64,000 nt of DNA from Hymenobacter algoricola (GCF_039539525.1 NZ_BAABDH010000003.1:186001-250000); one strand, 5' to 3'. Shown: positions 11,235-19,903, counted from the stretch's first letter. Numbers and translations: made by a program. The notes: generated by a model from the sequence alone, not told the origin.

Positions 11235-11711
11235 CTACGCCGGCTTGCTGCCGCCGCCCTTGCGGGCCCCGGGCCGGGCGTAGTAGGCGTTGATCTGCTG
11301 GCGCAGCTCGCCCAGGTCGGTGGTTTCGCCCTTGTCCTTCTCAATGTCCTCGTGGATGTTGTTGACCTGGAAGAACACGTCGGAGCCGAGCACGTTGAGG
11401 GCGTTGTCGAGGCGGGTCAGCTCGGTACCCAGGTGGTTGCGCAGGGCAACCAGGGCGCGGTAGCTGGCTACTTTGGTGCGCAATTGCTCCGCGTCGGTGG
11501 TCTTGCGCAGCACGTCGGGGGCCTGCTCGGCGGCCTGCAGGACTAGGTCGGCCAGGGGCAGCCGCTCGGGCGAGATGGTGGCCGACGTCAGCAGGCTTTC
11601 GGGCTGCTGGGGCACGAAGGCCAGCTTGCCCTGCAGGGCTTTGATGGCCGCGCGGGCCGCCGTCAGGTCGGCCTCGGTGATGGGGGCGGTGAAATTGTTT
11701 CCTTTCGGCAT
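11235..11711 (-). CDS. Hypothetical helical protein
   Basis: 158 residues from ATG 11711 (MPKGNNFTAPITEADL). The sequence is almost all amphipathic helix with few aromatics, and has no signal peptide or membrane segment. The leucine-rich section ASYRALVALRNHLGTELTRLDNALNVL could form a coiled coil, and the C-terminus is a Gly/Lys-rich tail. I recognise no domain. Its stop is next to the palindrome cluster. Confidence 0.65.
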   Translation of the reverse strand: MPKGNNFTAPITEADLTAARAAIKALQGKLAFVPQQPESLLTSATISPERLPLADLVLQAAEQAPDVLRKTTDAEQLRTKVASYRALVALRNHLGTELTRLDNALNVLGSDVFFQVNNIHEDIEKDKGETTDLGELRQQINAYYARPGARKGGGSKPA

Positions 11712-11927
11712 GGTAAGAAGGGGTAAATGGTGGATACGGCAACGTGCAATAGGGCAGGGTAAGAATGCGGGTAGCGTAGGGCTGAGGGCTGGGCCACAGC
11801 TGCATATAGGTATTAATATTCTGCTGCAAATCCGCTGGTTAGGGTAAAATTATTCTTCCGGCGCGGGGCCGTGTGCAATACCGGCGGCCCGGGCATCTAT
11901 CTTCGACACCGGTGCTGACTTATCCTT

Positions 11928-12113
11928 ATGCGTACCCTGCTACCTGCTAGCTTCCTCTTATTGAGTTCCACGGCCGTTCAGGCCCAGCAAACTGATAAAC
12001 TAGCTGCCCGCCGACCAGAGCTTGTTCTGGCAGCTCCCGACAGCCTGCCGGCTATGCCTGTCATGGGTGGTTTTCGTTGTGGAGTGCGCGGGGTAACCAT
12101 TGCAACGGTTTAG
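11928..12113 (+). pseudogene. N-terminal fragment of the SusC-like receptor, cut by an in-frame TAG
   Basis: From ATG 11928 the reading gives a signal peptide (MRTLLPASFLLLSSTAVQAQ) and about 40 more residues, ending at TAG 12111-12113. The frame then continues open without interruption into the receptor at 12156, so this is the natural N-terminus of that gene. Just past the stop, a different frame reads GLVVVTTP, reminiscent of the VVVT linker that precedes SusC plug domains. Two compensating frame errors are therefore as possible as a single nonsense change. Confidence 0.6.
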
Positions 12114-12155
12114 TCGTGGTTACCACTCCCCACCATCCAGCCCATCCTCACCCGC

Positions 12156-14654
12156 GTGGCCGGGGTGCAGGTGACGCCCTACTCCGGGGCGCCGGGGGCC
12201 TGGGCCACGGTGCGCATCCGCGGGGTAGCCAACGTGACGGGCAACAGCCAGCCTCTCTACGTAGTCGACGACGTGCCCGTGTACAACCTCGACGTGACCC
12301 CGGAAAACTGGAGCGGCACCTACGGCTTCTCCAGCGGCGGCAACCAGTACTACCGCCCCACCCCTACTCCCTTCGCCCCCGGCAGCAACCCCCTGCTCGA
12401 CCTGCCGGTGGAAGACGTGGCGAGCATCACGGTGCTCAAGGGCGCCGCAGCCACCGCCCGCTACGGCATGCAGGGCACCAACGGCGTTATCCGCATCGTT
12501 ACCCGCACCGGCGACACGGGCAGCTCACTACCCCAGCCCCTGCGGGTAAACTACGCCGGCTGGGCCGGGGTGCAGCAGGTGCGTCAGCGCTACGACCTGC
12601 TCAACGCCCGCCAGTACGCCGATCTGGTCAACGTAACGGCCCGCAACGACGGCCGCCCCGCTCCTTACCCTGCCGCCGAGCTGGCCACTCTGGGCGCCAC
12701 CGACTGGCAGGACCAGGCCTTCCGCACCGCGGGCCTGCAGAGCCACAACCTGAGCGTGAGCGGGGCCACCACCCGCACCCGCTACTACGCCGCCGCCGAC
12801 TACCTCCAGCAGGCCGGCGTGCTCCTCAACTCCGGCCTGAGCCGCTACAGCCTGCGCACCAACGTGGAGCAGCAGCTCACCGCCAGGCTGAGCGTGGGCC
12901 TGAAAGCCTCGGGCAGCCAGCTCGACCAGCGCCAGCCCGGCTTCGACCCCGACGCCGGCCCGGCGCTGACCAACCTGCTGCTGGCCCCGCCCGCCACACC
13001 CGCCCGGGACTCCTTCGGCAACCTGATAACGGCAGACCCGCTGCTGCCGCTCCGGGAGCAGTACCACGCGCCCCGCACGCGCCGTCTGCTGGCCCAGCTC
13101 CACGCCGCCTACCAGCTCAGCCCCGACCTGACGCTGCGGGTGCGCGGCAGCCACGAGCGCGCTGCTACCGACGACGACTACCACCGCCCCGACAACGTGG
13201 GCATGGGCTACCGCTCCACGTTCCAGGAAGCCTCCACCACCGACGTGACCAGCTGGGTAGCTGCCGCCGACCTGCGCTACCATCGCACCCTGGCCGAAAA
13301 CCACGCGCTGACCGCCGACCTGAGCTACCTGCGCCAGCAGTACGAGCGGGAGCTGACCAACGAGCAGACATCGACCCTCACCGGCTCCGGCCAGGCGCCG
13401 GTTGGCACGGGCACCAGCCGGTCTACGTTCATGACGCGGGTGAAAAGTGTTGCGGCGCACAGCCCTACCGCCCAGCTGGGCTACACCTACCGCAGCCGCT
13501 ACGAAGTCCAGGCCTCCCTGCGCACCGACTTCGCTCTGGGCCACGACGGGTTTGAGGGGGAGTACTACTGGTTTCCGGGCGCCGCCCTGCGCTGGCACCT
13601 GGACCAGGAAGCTTTCCTGCAGAACGCCACGGGCCTGACCCAGCTGACCCTGGAGGCCGGAGCGGGCCGCACCAGCAGCTACTTCAGCCCCGACCGCACC
13701 ACCCACCTCGACGCCGGGCTGCGCCTGGGGCTGCTGGGCGGCCGGCTGACGCTGGATGCGGCCGTGTACCAGCGTAGCACCCGGCAGGCCCAGGCCTTGC
13801 TTTCGGTGCTGGTGCCCGGCTCGGGTAGCCCCGTTTTCATACCCTACGCGCTCAACATGGAACTGCTCAACCGGGGCATGGAGCTGACGCTGGGCAGCAC
13901 CTGGCAGGCGGGGGCGCTGGTGGGAACCAGCACCCTGGCTTTGGCCAACAACCAGAACCAGGTAACGGACTTCCGCGACGACCAGGGCAACCCCGTCCCC
14001 TTTGCTTCGGGGCTGGAAAAAGGCCACAGCATCAGTCGGTTCCAGGTGCTGGCCCAAAACGGCACTTATTCGGCTTCGTCGGCGCAGGCCGGGCAGCGCC
14101 GGTTCCGCGACGTGAATGGCGACGGCCGGGGCGACTACTCCGACAGCTACTACCAGGGCACCGGCCTGCCGCGCTACACCCTCAATTTCAGTCAGCACCT
14201 CATGCTCAGGCGCTGGCAGCTCGATGCGCAGCTCGACGGTCTGTTCGGCTACCAGATTCTGAACTCCACTCTGGTTGCTCGCGACGCTCCTCACGGCTAT
14301 ACCAACAGCTCTACCCGCGCCCTCGACTACTGGACGCCCGACCACCAGAGTACGTCCATTCCGCGGCCTGCCGCCGCCAACTATCAGACTATCAATTTGC
14401 CCGACGCCCAGGATCTGGCCAGCGGCAACCACGTGCGCCTGAGTCAGCTCAGCCTCAGCTACGAGGTGCTGAACACCGATACGCGCAAAGTGAGCGTGTG
14501 GGTAGGCGGGCAAAACCTGTTTGTCAGCGGGGCCTACCGGGGCTACGACCCCAACGTGAGCAGTGGCGGGGCCGCCCCCCTGCGGGCCGGGCACGATGCC
14601 GGCGTGTATCCCGTGGCGCGCGTGTGGCAGCTGGGCGTACGGGGGCAGTTCTAA
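12156..14654 (+). CDS. SusC/RagA-type TonB-dependent outer-membrane receptor (5' end disrupted)
   Basis: 832 residues from a GTG. The plug domain is clear: VRIRGVANVTG, PLYVVDDVPVYN, and VEDVASITVLKGAAATARYG followed by TNGVIRIVTR. A long barrel follows with a typical SusC C-terminus (NHVRLSQLSLSYEVL...VWVGGQNLFVSG) and a terminal VYPVARVWQLGVRGQF strand. The carboxypeptidase-like N-terminal domain is absent. A signal peptide exists upstream (11928) but is separated by an in-frame TAG, so as sequenced the receptor could not be exported unless the stop is read through or is an error. No SusD gene follows, so it is an orphan; the substrate is unknown. Confidence 0.8.
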   Translation: MAGVQVTPYSGAPGAWATVRIRGVANVTGNSQPLYVVDDVPVYNLDVTPENWSGTYGFSSGGNQYYRPTPTPFAPGSNPLLDLPVEDVASITVLKGAAATARYGMQGTNGVIRIVTRTGDTGSSLPQPLRVNYAGWAGVQQVRQRYDLLNARQYADLVNVTARNDGRPAPYPAAELATLGATDWQDQAFRTAGLQSHNLSVSGATTRTRYYAAADYLQQAGVLLNSGLSRYSLRTNVEQQLTARLSVGLKASGSQLDQRQPGFDPDAGPALTNLLLAPPATPARDSFGNLITADPLLPLREQYHAPRTRRLLAQLHAAYQLSPDLTLRVRGSHERAATDDDYHRPDNVGMGYRSTFQEASTTDVTSWVAAADLRYHRTLAENHALTADLSYLRQQYERELTNEQTSTLTGSGQAPVGTGTSRSTFMTRVKSVAAHSPTAQLGYTYRSRYEVQASLRTDFALGHDGFEGEYYWFPGAALRWHLDQEAFLQNATGLTQLTLEAGAGRTSSYFSPDRTTHLDAGLRLGLLGGRLTLDAAVYQRSTRQAQALLSVLVPGSGSPVFIPYALNMELLNRGMELTLGSTWQAGALVGTSTLALANNQNQVTDFRDDQGNPVPFASGLEKGHSISRFQVLAQNGTYSASSAQAGQRRFRDVNGDGRGDYSDSYYQGTGLPRYTLNFSQHLMLRRWQLDAQLDGLFGYQILNSTLVARDAPHGYTNSSTRALDYWTPDHQSTSIPRPAAANYQTINLPDAQDLASGNHVRLSQLSLSYEVLNTDTRKVSVWVGGQNLFVSGAYRGYDPNVSSGGAAPLRAGHDAGVYPVARVWQLGVRGQF

Positions 14655-14664
14655 ACCAGTAGTA

Positions 14665-14672
14665 TACCTTTA
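14665..14672 (+). promoter_or_regulatory. Likely -7 box for the M16 peptidase gene
   Basis: TACCTTTA, one base from TAnnTTTG, 71 nt before the ATG at 14743 and just after the receptor stop. Confidence 0.35.
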
Positions 14673-14742
14673 GCCCGAACCTGTCACCCGTTTCGTAGGT
14701 TAGTACCCTTGCGTACCCACCCTTCCGGCTTCTCCCTCCGCT

Positions 14743-16023
14743 ATGATTCAATTCGAAGAATTCACCCTTGCCAACGGCCTGCGCTGCATCGTGCACGAAG
14801 ACCATACCACGCCGGTGGCCGTCGTAAACGTGCTCTACAACGTGGGCTCCCGCGACGAGGATGCCGGCCACACCGGCTTCGCCCACTTGTTTGAGCACCT
14901 CATGTTCTCGGGCTCGGTCAACATTCCGAACTACGACGAGCCGCTGCAGTACGTGGGCGGCGAGAACAATGCCTTTACCTCGCCCGACATCACCAACTAC
15001 TACCTCACGCTGCCCGCCAACAACGTCGAAACCGGCTTCTGGCTCGAGTCGGACCGGATGCTGGGCTTGGCCTTCTCCGAAAACGGCCTCGAAGTGCAGC
15101 GCAAAGTGGTGGTGGAAGAATTCAAGCAGAACTACCTCAACCAGCCCTACGGCGACGTGTGGCTGAAGCTGCGCCCCCTGGCCTACCAGCAGCACCCCTA
15201 CCAGTGGCCTACCATCGGCAAGGAAATCGGCCACATCGAAAACGCCGTGATGGACGACGTGCGCGCTTTCTTCCAGAAGCACTACTCGCCCGCCAACGCT
15301 ATTCTGGTGCTGGCCGGCGACATCACCCGGGCCGAAGCCCAGCGGCTGGCCGAAAAATGGTTTGGTCCCATCCCCGGCGGCCAGCCCTACCACCGCAGCC
15401 TGCCGGCCGAGCCCCGGCAAACGGCCCCCCGCCACCTCGACGTGACGGCCGACGTGCCCGTGAATGCGCTGTATAAAGTGTACCACATGCCCGGCCGCCA
15501 GGATGAGTCGTACTACGCCACCGACCTGCTCAGCGACGTGCTGGGCCGTGGCAAGTCGTCGCGCCTCTACCAGCGCCTGGTGAAGGAGCAGCCCTTGTTC
15601 AACTCCATTTCCGCATCCTGCACCGGCTCGTTTGAGCCCGGCCTGCTCGTAATCAGCGGGCGGCTGAACGCGGATGTGACTATGGAAGAAGCCGATGCGG
15701 CCATCGAAGCCGTGCTGGCCGAGCTGCGTACCGCGGAAGTGGAGCCGCTCGAGCTGGAAAAAGTAAAAAATCAGGCCGAGGTCAGCATCGTGTTCGGCGA
15801 AATCGAGCTCCTGAACCGCGCTATGAATCTGGCTTTCAGCAAGCTGCTGGGCGGCGCCAATCTGGTAAACCAAGAAAGCGCGAAGGTTCAGGCCGTGACG
15901 CCGGCTACCGTTCAGGCGGCGGCCCAGGAAGTGCTGCGCCCCAGTAACTGCAGCACGCTCTACTACCGGGCGGCTGTGCCCGCTACCGCCGGCCAGCTTA
16001 CCGAAGTAGAAGCAGAGGCCTAA
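14743..16023 (+). CDS. M16 family zinc metallopeptidase
   Basis: 426 residues with the inverted zinc motif HLFEH (H48, E51 and H52) and the distal glutamate pair E125/E126 in VVVEEFKQ. The N-terminal half is Peptidase_M16 (NGLRCIVHEDHTTPVAVVNVLYNVGS). The second half (about 190-370) is the inactive M16 C-terminal domain with the usual LSDVLGRGKSSRLYQRLVKE segment. Its length matches the beta-MPP/PqqL-like single-unit class. No signal peptide, so probably cytoplasmic. Many relatives occur as an active/inactive pair, but no partner gene is next to it. Terminated by the hairpin at 16033-16079. Confidence 0.93.
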   Translation: MIQFEEFTLANGLRCIVHEDHTTPVAVVNVLYNVGSRDEDAGHTGFAHLFEHLMFSGSVNIPNYDEPLQYVGGENNAFTSPDITNYYLTLPANNVETGFWLESDRMLGLAFSENGLEVQRKVVVEEFKQNYLNQPYGDVWLKLRPLAYQQHPYQWPTIGKEIGHIENAVMDDVRAFFQKHYSPANAILVLAGDITRAEAQRLAEKWFGPIPGGQPYHRSLPAEPRQTAPRHLDVTADVPVNALYKVYHMPGRQDESYYATDLLSDVLGRGKSSRLYQRLVKEQPLFNSISASCTGSFEPGLLVISGRLNADVTMEEADAAIEAVLAELRTAEVEPLELEKVKNQAEVSIVFGEIELLNRAMNLAFSKLLGGANLVNQESAKVQAVTPATVQAAAQEVLRPSNCSTLYYRAAVPATAGQLTEVEAEA

Positions 16024-16032
16024 AGTACCCAT

Positions 16033-16079
16033 CCCCACAAAAAGGCCCGAACGGTTATCGTTCGGGCCTTTTTGTGGGG
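16033..16079. terminator. Bidirectional terminator after the M16 peptidase gene
   Basis: A perfect 21-bp stem (CCCCACAAAAAGGCCCGAACG and its complement) with A and T tracts within it, shared with the convergent gene at 16096-16629. Confidence 0.92.
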
Positions 16080-16095
16080 TCATCTTGCGGTAAGC

Positions 16096-16629
16096 TTACC
16101 AGCCGCTGCCACCCGAACCCCAGCCGTCGCTGGCGGCTTTCTTGGCGGGAGCTTTCTTGGCTGCCGGAGCAACGGCCTTCTTAGTAGTCGAGGCACCGGA
16201 AGATTTTTTGGATGCCGAGGCATTTACCATTGCCTCAGCCGGAGCCGGCGTTGGCTCTACCGCTACTGGCTCGGGAGCTGGCATGGGCATGGGTGCCGCT
16301 ACCGGAACAGCCTCGCGCACATTGCGGCGCACGTAGGGAGTGAGAGGACGGCCACGATAGTCGGTGTTGACGCGACGCGAAGGCGCTGCAGTAAAGCCGG
16401 GCGCAATGGAAAAGCCTTCCGTCTGCGGAGCCTGAGCATCTACGGCACGGCCGGCAGCCGGGGCCGCAAAGCCGTCGTTGGCCGGGGCAGGAGCAGCCGG
16501 TTCTGCCACGGGGGCAGGTTGAGTGGCAGCCGCTGGCTTCACCGATTTCTTACTGTTCTGCTGGGCCAAAGCCGCCGGAGCGCTCAACACAGTAACCAAC
16601 AGCAGGCTTGAAAAAGCGGAACGTAACAT
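16096..16629 (-). CDS. Secreted Ala/Pro/Lys-rich protein with a TDYxGRPL motif
   Basis: 177 residues from ATG 16629. The signal peptide MLRSAFSSLLLVTVLSAPAALA is followed by a low-complexity Ala/Pro/Lys region. The only structured-looking part is FSIAPGFTAAPSRR..NTDYRGRPLTPYVRRN (about residues 85-120), the same motif found in the next two genes. The C-terminus is KKAPAKKA then a Gly/Ser/Trp end. Not a recognised family. The three genes 17773-16096 run in the same direction and look like diverged tandem copies, probably envelope proteins. Confidence 0.65.
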   Translation of the reverse strand: MLRSAFSSLLLVTVLSAPAALAQQNSKKSVKPAAATQPAPVAEPAAPAPANDGFAAPAAGRAVDAQAPQTEGFSIAPGFTAAPSRRVNTDYRGRPLTPYVRRNVREAVPVAAPMPMPAPEPVAVEPTPAPAEAMVNASASKKSSGASTTKKAVAPAAKKAPAKKAASDGWGSGGSGW

Positions 16630-16767
16630 AACGTATGGACGAAGGGTGAGGGTGAAAAACCAGGTCAGAGAACTTGGATACACAAATCTAGGGCGCTTTG
16701 TGCCCGAACGGCAAAAAAAGATCGGGCCTGCCCATGAAAATGGGTCATTGCGTGAGCTGCACGCCCC

Positions 16768-17112
16768 TTATTTTCTTCCCCTGACCGGGCGAGCAGCCGG
16801 CTTTCTCGCCGGGGTGGGGGCGGTCTGGCCGGAGGTGAGCGTCGAGTTGGCCGACGCCGGCTTCGGCGCTTTCTTTTTCAGGGGACGCCCCATGTAGTCG
16901 GTAGTAGGCGGGCTGGGCATGTTGATCCGCATGCCGGGAGCCAGGCGCATATCTTCCTCATTGCGCCGGCCGGTTCGGTCGTAGCGGGAGTAGGCGCCGG
17001 AACGAGCCCGGTTGGGCTTCGCTCTGGAAGTGCGCTGCTGGCCCTGGGCACTGTATTCGGTCAGCAGGCCAAAGCCCAGCACCAGCAAAAGCATGGAACA
17101 GCGGTACCACAT
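16768..17112 (-). CDS. Small secreted protein with a TDYxGRPL motif
   Basis: About 114 residues if started at ATG 17112 (MWYRCSMLLLVLGFGLLTEY); ATGs at 17157 and 17094 are alternatives. The signal peptide ends near AQG. The mature part is basic and carries MRLAPGMRINMPSPP followed by TTDYMGRPLKKK, the motif shared with both neighbours, then a Pro/Ala/Arg tail. Function unknown. Second member of the three-gene family. Confidence 0.6.
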   Translation of the reverse strand: MWYRCSMLLLVLGFGLLTEYSAQGQQRTSRAKPNRARSGAYSRYDRTGRRNEEDMRLAPGMRINMPSPPTTDYMGRPLKKKAPKPASANSTLTSGQTAPTPARKPAARPVRGRK

Positions 17113-17182
17113 GCGTGAAGGAGTTACCAGTTTGCGAGACAACACTTTTACCCGCATACGCAGTACCGCCCAAAGCGGATGT

Positions 17183-17773
17183 TTACCATTCCGGCACTTC
17201 GGCCGTAGCTACCGGCGCTTCCGTAGCCACGCGGGCAACCAGGGCTTTTTTAGCCTTTTTCTTCAGCGGCCGGCCGTGGTAGTCGGTGCTCACGCCGCGG
17301 TAGGGCGCCGTGTTCATGCCCGGGGCCAGCATCACGCCGGAGGAGCGCATGGCCGGGTCTTCCTCCTGCGTGGCCTCATCGACGGGCGCGGCGGCTACCG
17401 CTTTCTTGGCGGGCTTGTTGAGCGGCCGGCCGTGGTAGTCGGTGCTCACGCCGCGGTAGGGTGCCGTGTTCATGCCCGGCGCTATCATCACCCCGGAGGA
17501 GCGCATGGCCGGGTCATCGTTTGGTGCGGGCGCCGGCGGGGCCGGGGCGGCGACAGCGGCGGGCTCACTGGCTGGGGTAGCCCACAGGGCATCGTCATCG
17601 ACCGAGGTAGCCCAGCTAGCGGCGGAAGTGGGCTTGGGTGCCACCGCAACTTTTTTCTTCAGGGCTTTGGCCGTGCGGGCTTTCCTGCGGCCCGGGCCAT
17701 CGGCAGCCTGGGAAGTAGCAGGGGCGCTGAGTAAGGCAGCAATCAGGAAGGCGGGCAGCAGGAAGCGTTTCAT
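17183..17773 (-). CDS. Secreted protein with two copies of the APGMNTAPYRG-TDYHGRPL motif
   Basis: 196 residues from ATG 17773, with signal peptide MKRFLLPAFLIAALLSAPAT. After a Lys/Ala linker come two near-identical units beginning DDPAMRSSGVM or EDPAMRSSGVM, each continuing IAPGMNTAPYRG (or LAPGM...) then VSTDYHGRPL with a basic end. At the DNA level the units are direct repeats (17265-17359 and 17421-17515, five differences in 95 bp), so the duplication is recent. Third member of the tandem family; function unknown. It diverges from pheS. Confidence 0.65.
   Translation of the reverse strand: MKRFLLPAFLIAALLSAPATSQAADGPGRRKARTAKALKKKVAVAPKPTSAASWATSVDDDALWATPASEPAAVAAPAPPAPAPNDDPAMRSSGVMIAPGMNTAPYRGVSTDYHGRPLNKPAKKAVAAAPVDEATQEEDPAMRSSGVMLAPGMNTAPYRGVSTDYHGRPLKKKAKKALVARVATEAPVATAEVPEW
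17265..17515 (-). repeat. Two 95-bp direct repeats inside the 17183-17773 gene
   Basis: Copies at 17265-17359 and 17421-17515 differ at five positions. Each encodes one MRSSGVM-APGMNTAPYRG-TDYHGRPL unit. Confidence 0.9.
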
Positions 17774-17980
17774 AAGGCGGGAAGACGATAGAAGGAGGAG
17801 AAACGAAAGCAGCCCACGGACGGCTGCGGTGGCACTGAGCCAGGCAGGTGGCGCCCCGTGCCCAGTCTTGTCTGCCGTTGTTGGAAGGGGCTTTTGCAGC
17901 AATCGTACCAATATTCAAAAGCTGCCCGTGGAGGCTGTGGCCAGCTTTTTTTAAGTACCGGCGGGTTTCGACCGGAAGCG

Positions 17981-17988
17981 TACCTTTG
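17981..17988 (+). promoter_or_regulatory. -7 box of pheS, immediately before the start codon
   Basis: TACCTTTG, then CAGC, then ATG 17993: the same 15-mer as at lipA on the opposite strand. The expected transcription start falls on the start codon, so the mRNA is probably leaderless. Confidence 0.6.
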
Positions 17989-17992
17989 CAGC

Positions 17993-19033
17993 ATGCAGGA
18001 TCAAATCAACCGCCTCCGCGCCGAAATTGACGCGTACGACCTCACCGCCCCTGAGCAGCTGGAACAGTTCCGTTTGGCCTTCACCGGCCGCAAGGGCCAG
18101 CTGGCCGACTTATTCGACCAGCTCAAATCGGTTGCGCCCGAGCAGCGCCGGAGCGTGGGCCAGGAGCTGAACCAGCTGAAGCAGGCTGCCCTGGAGCGTT
18201 TTGAGCAGCGTCGGCAGGAGCTGGAGGCAGCTACCCAGAATGCCCCGGCCGATCCGACGTTTGATTATACGCTGCCCGCCGTACCCAATGCGCTGGGCAC
18301 CCGCCACCCGCTGAGTCTGGTGCGCGAGGAAATGGTGCGCATCTTTTCCCGCATCGGCTTCAACGTGTCGGAAGGCCCCGAAATCGAGGACGACTGGCAT
18401 AACTTCACGGCCCTCAACTTCCCCGAAAACCACCCGGCCCGGGATATGCAGGACACGTTCTTCGTGACCCGCGACGCGGCCAACCCCACAAACGACTTTT
18501 TGCTGCGCACCCACACCAGCACCGTGCAGGTGCGCGTGATGGAGTCGCAAAAGCCCCCGATTCGCAGCATCATGCCCGGCCGGGTGTACCGCAACGAGGC
18601 TATTTCGGCCCGCGCCCACATGATGTTTCACCAGGTGGAAGGCATCTTCATCGACGAAGGCGTGAGCTTTGCCGATTTGAAGCAGACGGTCTATTATTTC
18701 GTTCAGGAAATGTTTGGCGCCGATATTCAGATCCGCTTCCGCCCCTCCTTCTTCCCCTTCACCGAGCCCAGCGCCGAAATTGACATCACCTGCCTGATCT
18801 GCAAAGGCGTGGGGTGCAATATCTGCAAGCAGACGGGCTGGGTCGAAATCGGGGGCTGCGGCATGGTCGATCCGAATGTGCTGACGCAGTCGGGTATCGA
18901 TCCGGAAGTATATTCCGGCTACGCCTGGGGCATGGGCATTGAGCGCATCACCATGTTGAAATATCAGATCAAGGATCTGCGTTTGTTCACCGAAAACGAC
19001 CAGCGCTTTTTGCGGCAGTTTGAGGGAGCTTAA
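17993..19033 (+). CDS. pheS: Phenylalanyl-tRNA synthetase alpha subunit
   Basis: 346 residues, the usual length. An N-terminal coiled-coil arm (residues 1-85, FTGRKGQLADLFDQL) precedes the class II catalytic core. Motif 2 is seen around MPGRVYRNEAISARAHMMFHQVEG and motif 3 near the C-terminus in YAWGMGIERITMLKY. The GFNVSEGPEIEDDWHNFTALN segment is diagnostic. A four-cysteine cluster, CLICKGVGCNICKQTGW, sits between motifs 2 and 3 and is common in Bacteroidota PheS. ATG 17993 is preferred over upstream in-frame starts because the promoter box ends at 17988. pheT is not adjacent. Confidence 0.98.
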   Translation: MQDQINRLRAEIDAYDLTAPEQLEQFRLAFTGRKGQLADLFDQLKSVAPEQRRSVGQELNQLKQAALERFEQRRQELEAATQNAPADPTFDYTLPAVPNALGTRHPLSLVREEMVRIFSRIGFNVSEGPEIEDDWHNFTALNFPENHPARDMQDTFFVTRDAANPTNDFLLRTHTSTVQVRVMESQKPPIRSIMPGRVYRNEAISARAHMMFHQVEGIFIDEGVSFADLKQTVYYFVQEMFGADIQIRFRPSFFPFTEPSAEIDITCLICKGVGCNICKQTGWVEIGGCGMVDPNVLTQSGIDPEVYSGYAWGMGIERITMLKYQIKDLRLFTENDQRFLRQFEGA

Positions 19034-19110
19034 TCGGCCGCAGGTTAGTTATGGCTTTCCTAGCTTCCCGGTTGAGGATGCGTTCGTTCCGCGTTACACC
19101 TGCTTTTTCT

Positions 19111-19557
19111 ATGACGATGCTTTCAACTTTGCGGGCCGTAGCAGTGCTGTTCGCGTTGGCCTCCCAACTGGCGTTAGCTAGCTGCGGGTCCAGCGGCCCT
19201 GACAATGCCCCCCAGATTCCGCTCACCTCCTTCAGCACGCCCATTAACCTGACCAATCAGGAATATGCCGAGCTGCGGCGCGACAATGGCTCGGCCTACG
19301 TGAAGGGCGGCGTGCGCGGCCTGATTGTGGTGCGCCAGAACTCCAGCACCTACCACGCTTTCGAGCGAAACTGCCCTTACCGCGCCAACGACACCTGTGC
19401 CCGCGTCAAGATTGATCCGTCGCTCCTTTTCTTAAAAGACGCCTGCTGCGGGTCCCAGTTTGACCTGCAGGGCCGCGTGCAGGGCGGCCCCACGGTTTTG
19501 CCGCTGCGCCAATACAGCACTTCGCTTTCAGGTAGTATCCTGACAATCACGAACTAG
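19111..19557 (+). CDS. Rieske-fold-like lipoprotein lacking the cluster histidines
   Basis: 148 residues from ATG 19111; other ATGs at 19051 and 19078 are possible. The signal ends LALASC with lipidated Cys25. Residues 85-140 line up with a Rieske [2Fe-2S] domain: CPY (88-90) stands where C-x-H should be, ACCGSQFD (111-118) where CPCHGSxFD should be, followed by the usual GRVQGGPT..LPLRQY. Both histidine ligands are missing, so a classical Rieske cluster cannot form; extra cysteines (C96, C112, C113) may make disulfides. It follows pheS by 77 nt on the same strand. Confidence 0.7.
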   Translation: MTMLSTLRAVAVLFALASQLALASCGSSGPDNAPQIPLTSFSTPINLTNQEYAELRRDNGSAYVKGGVRGLIVVRQNSSTYHAFERNCPYRANDTCARVKIDPSLLFLKDACCGSQFDLQGRVQGGPTVLPLRQYSTSLSGSILTITN

Positions 19558-19590
19558 ACGAGTAAGCAAATATTTTTTTCAGGACATTGC

Positions 19591-19621
19591 TTGCACAGCT
19601 TTTCATTATGACCTAATATTG
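19591..19621 (+). promoter_or_regulatory. Promoter of tRNA-Asn
   Basis: TTG at 19591-19593, a 20-nt spacer, and TAATATTG at 19614-19621 (close to TAnnTTTG), 33 nt before the tRNA. Confidence 0.5.
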
Positions 19622-19654
19622 CACCCGCAACGATAGATAATCGTGGCCATAACC

Positions 19655-19728
19655 GCTTCCTTAGCTCAGCCGGTTAGAGCATCTGACTGTTAATCAGAGG
19701 GTCCCTGGTTCGAGCCCAGGAGGGAGCG
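19655..19728 (+). tRNA. tRNA-Asn (anticodon GTT)
   Basis: A complete cloverleaf can be drawn: acceptor GCTTCCT/AGGGAGC, D arm GCTC/GAGC, anticodon stem TCTGA/TCAGA around loop CTGTTAA (anticodon GTT), T arm CCTGG-TTCGAGC-CCAGG, and discriminator G. The 3' CCA is not encoded. A terminator follows directly. Confidence 0.96.
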
Positions 19729-19735
19729 CTACGAT

Positions 19736-19776
19736 CGAAAAAGCCCGCTGGATACCCAGCGGGCTTTTTCGTTTTT
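19736..19776 (+). terminator. Terminator after tRNA-Asn
   Basis: A 16-bp stem (CGAAAAAGCCCGCTGG and its complement) with a short ATAC loop, then a T tract. Confidence 0.9.
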
Positions 19777-19903
19777 GGGCCCAGCCACAAATACCCCGTG
19801 GCAGGCGAAAGAAGCAGACTCAACCTTTTTGGGCAAGGGCAAGTATCACCTGAATATTCATTCTCAGGAATTTCTCCTTTCCACCCTTTGGTCCCTCCCC
19901 GCC

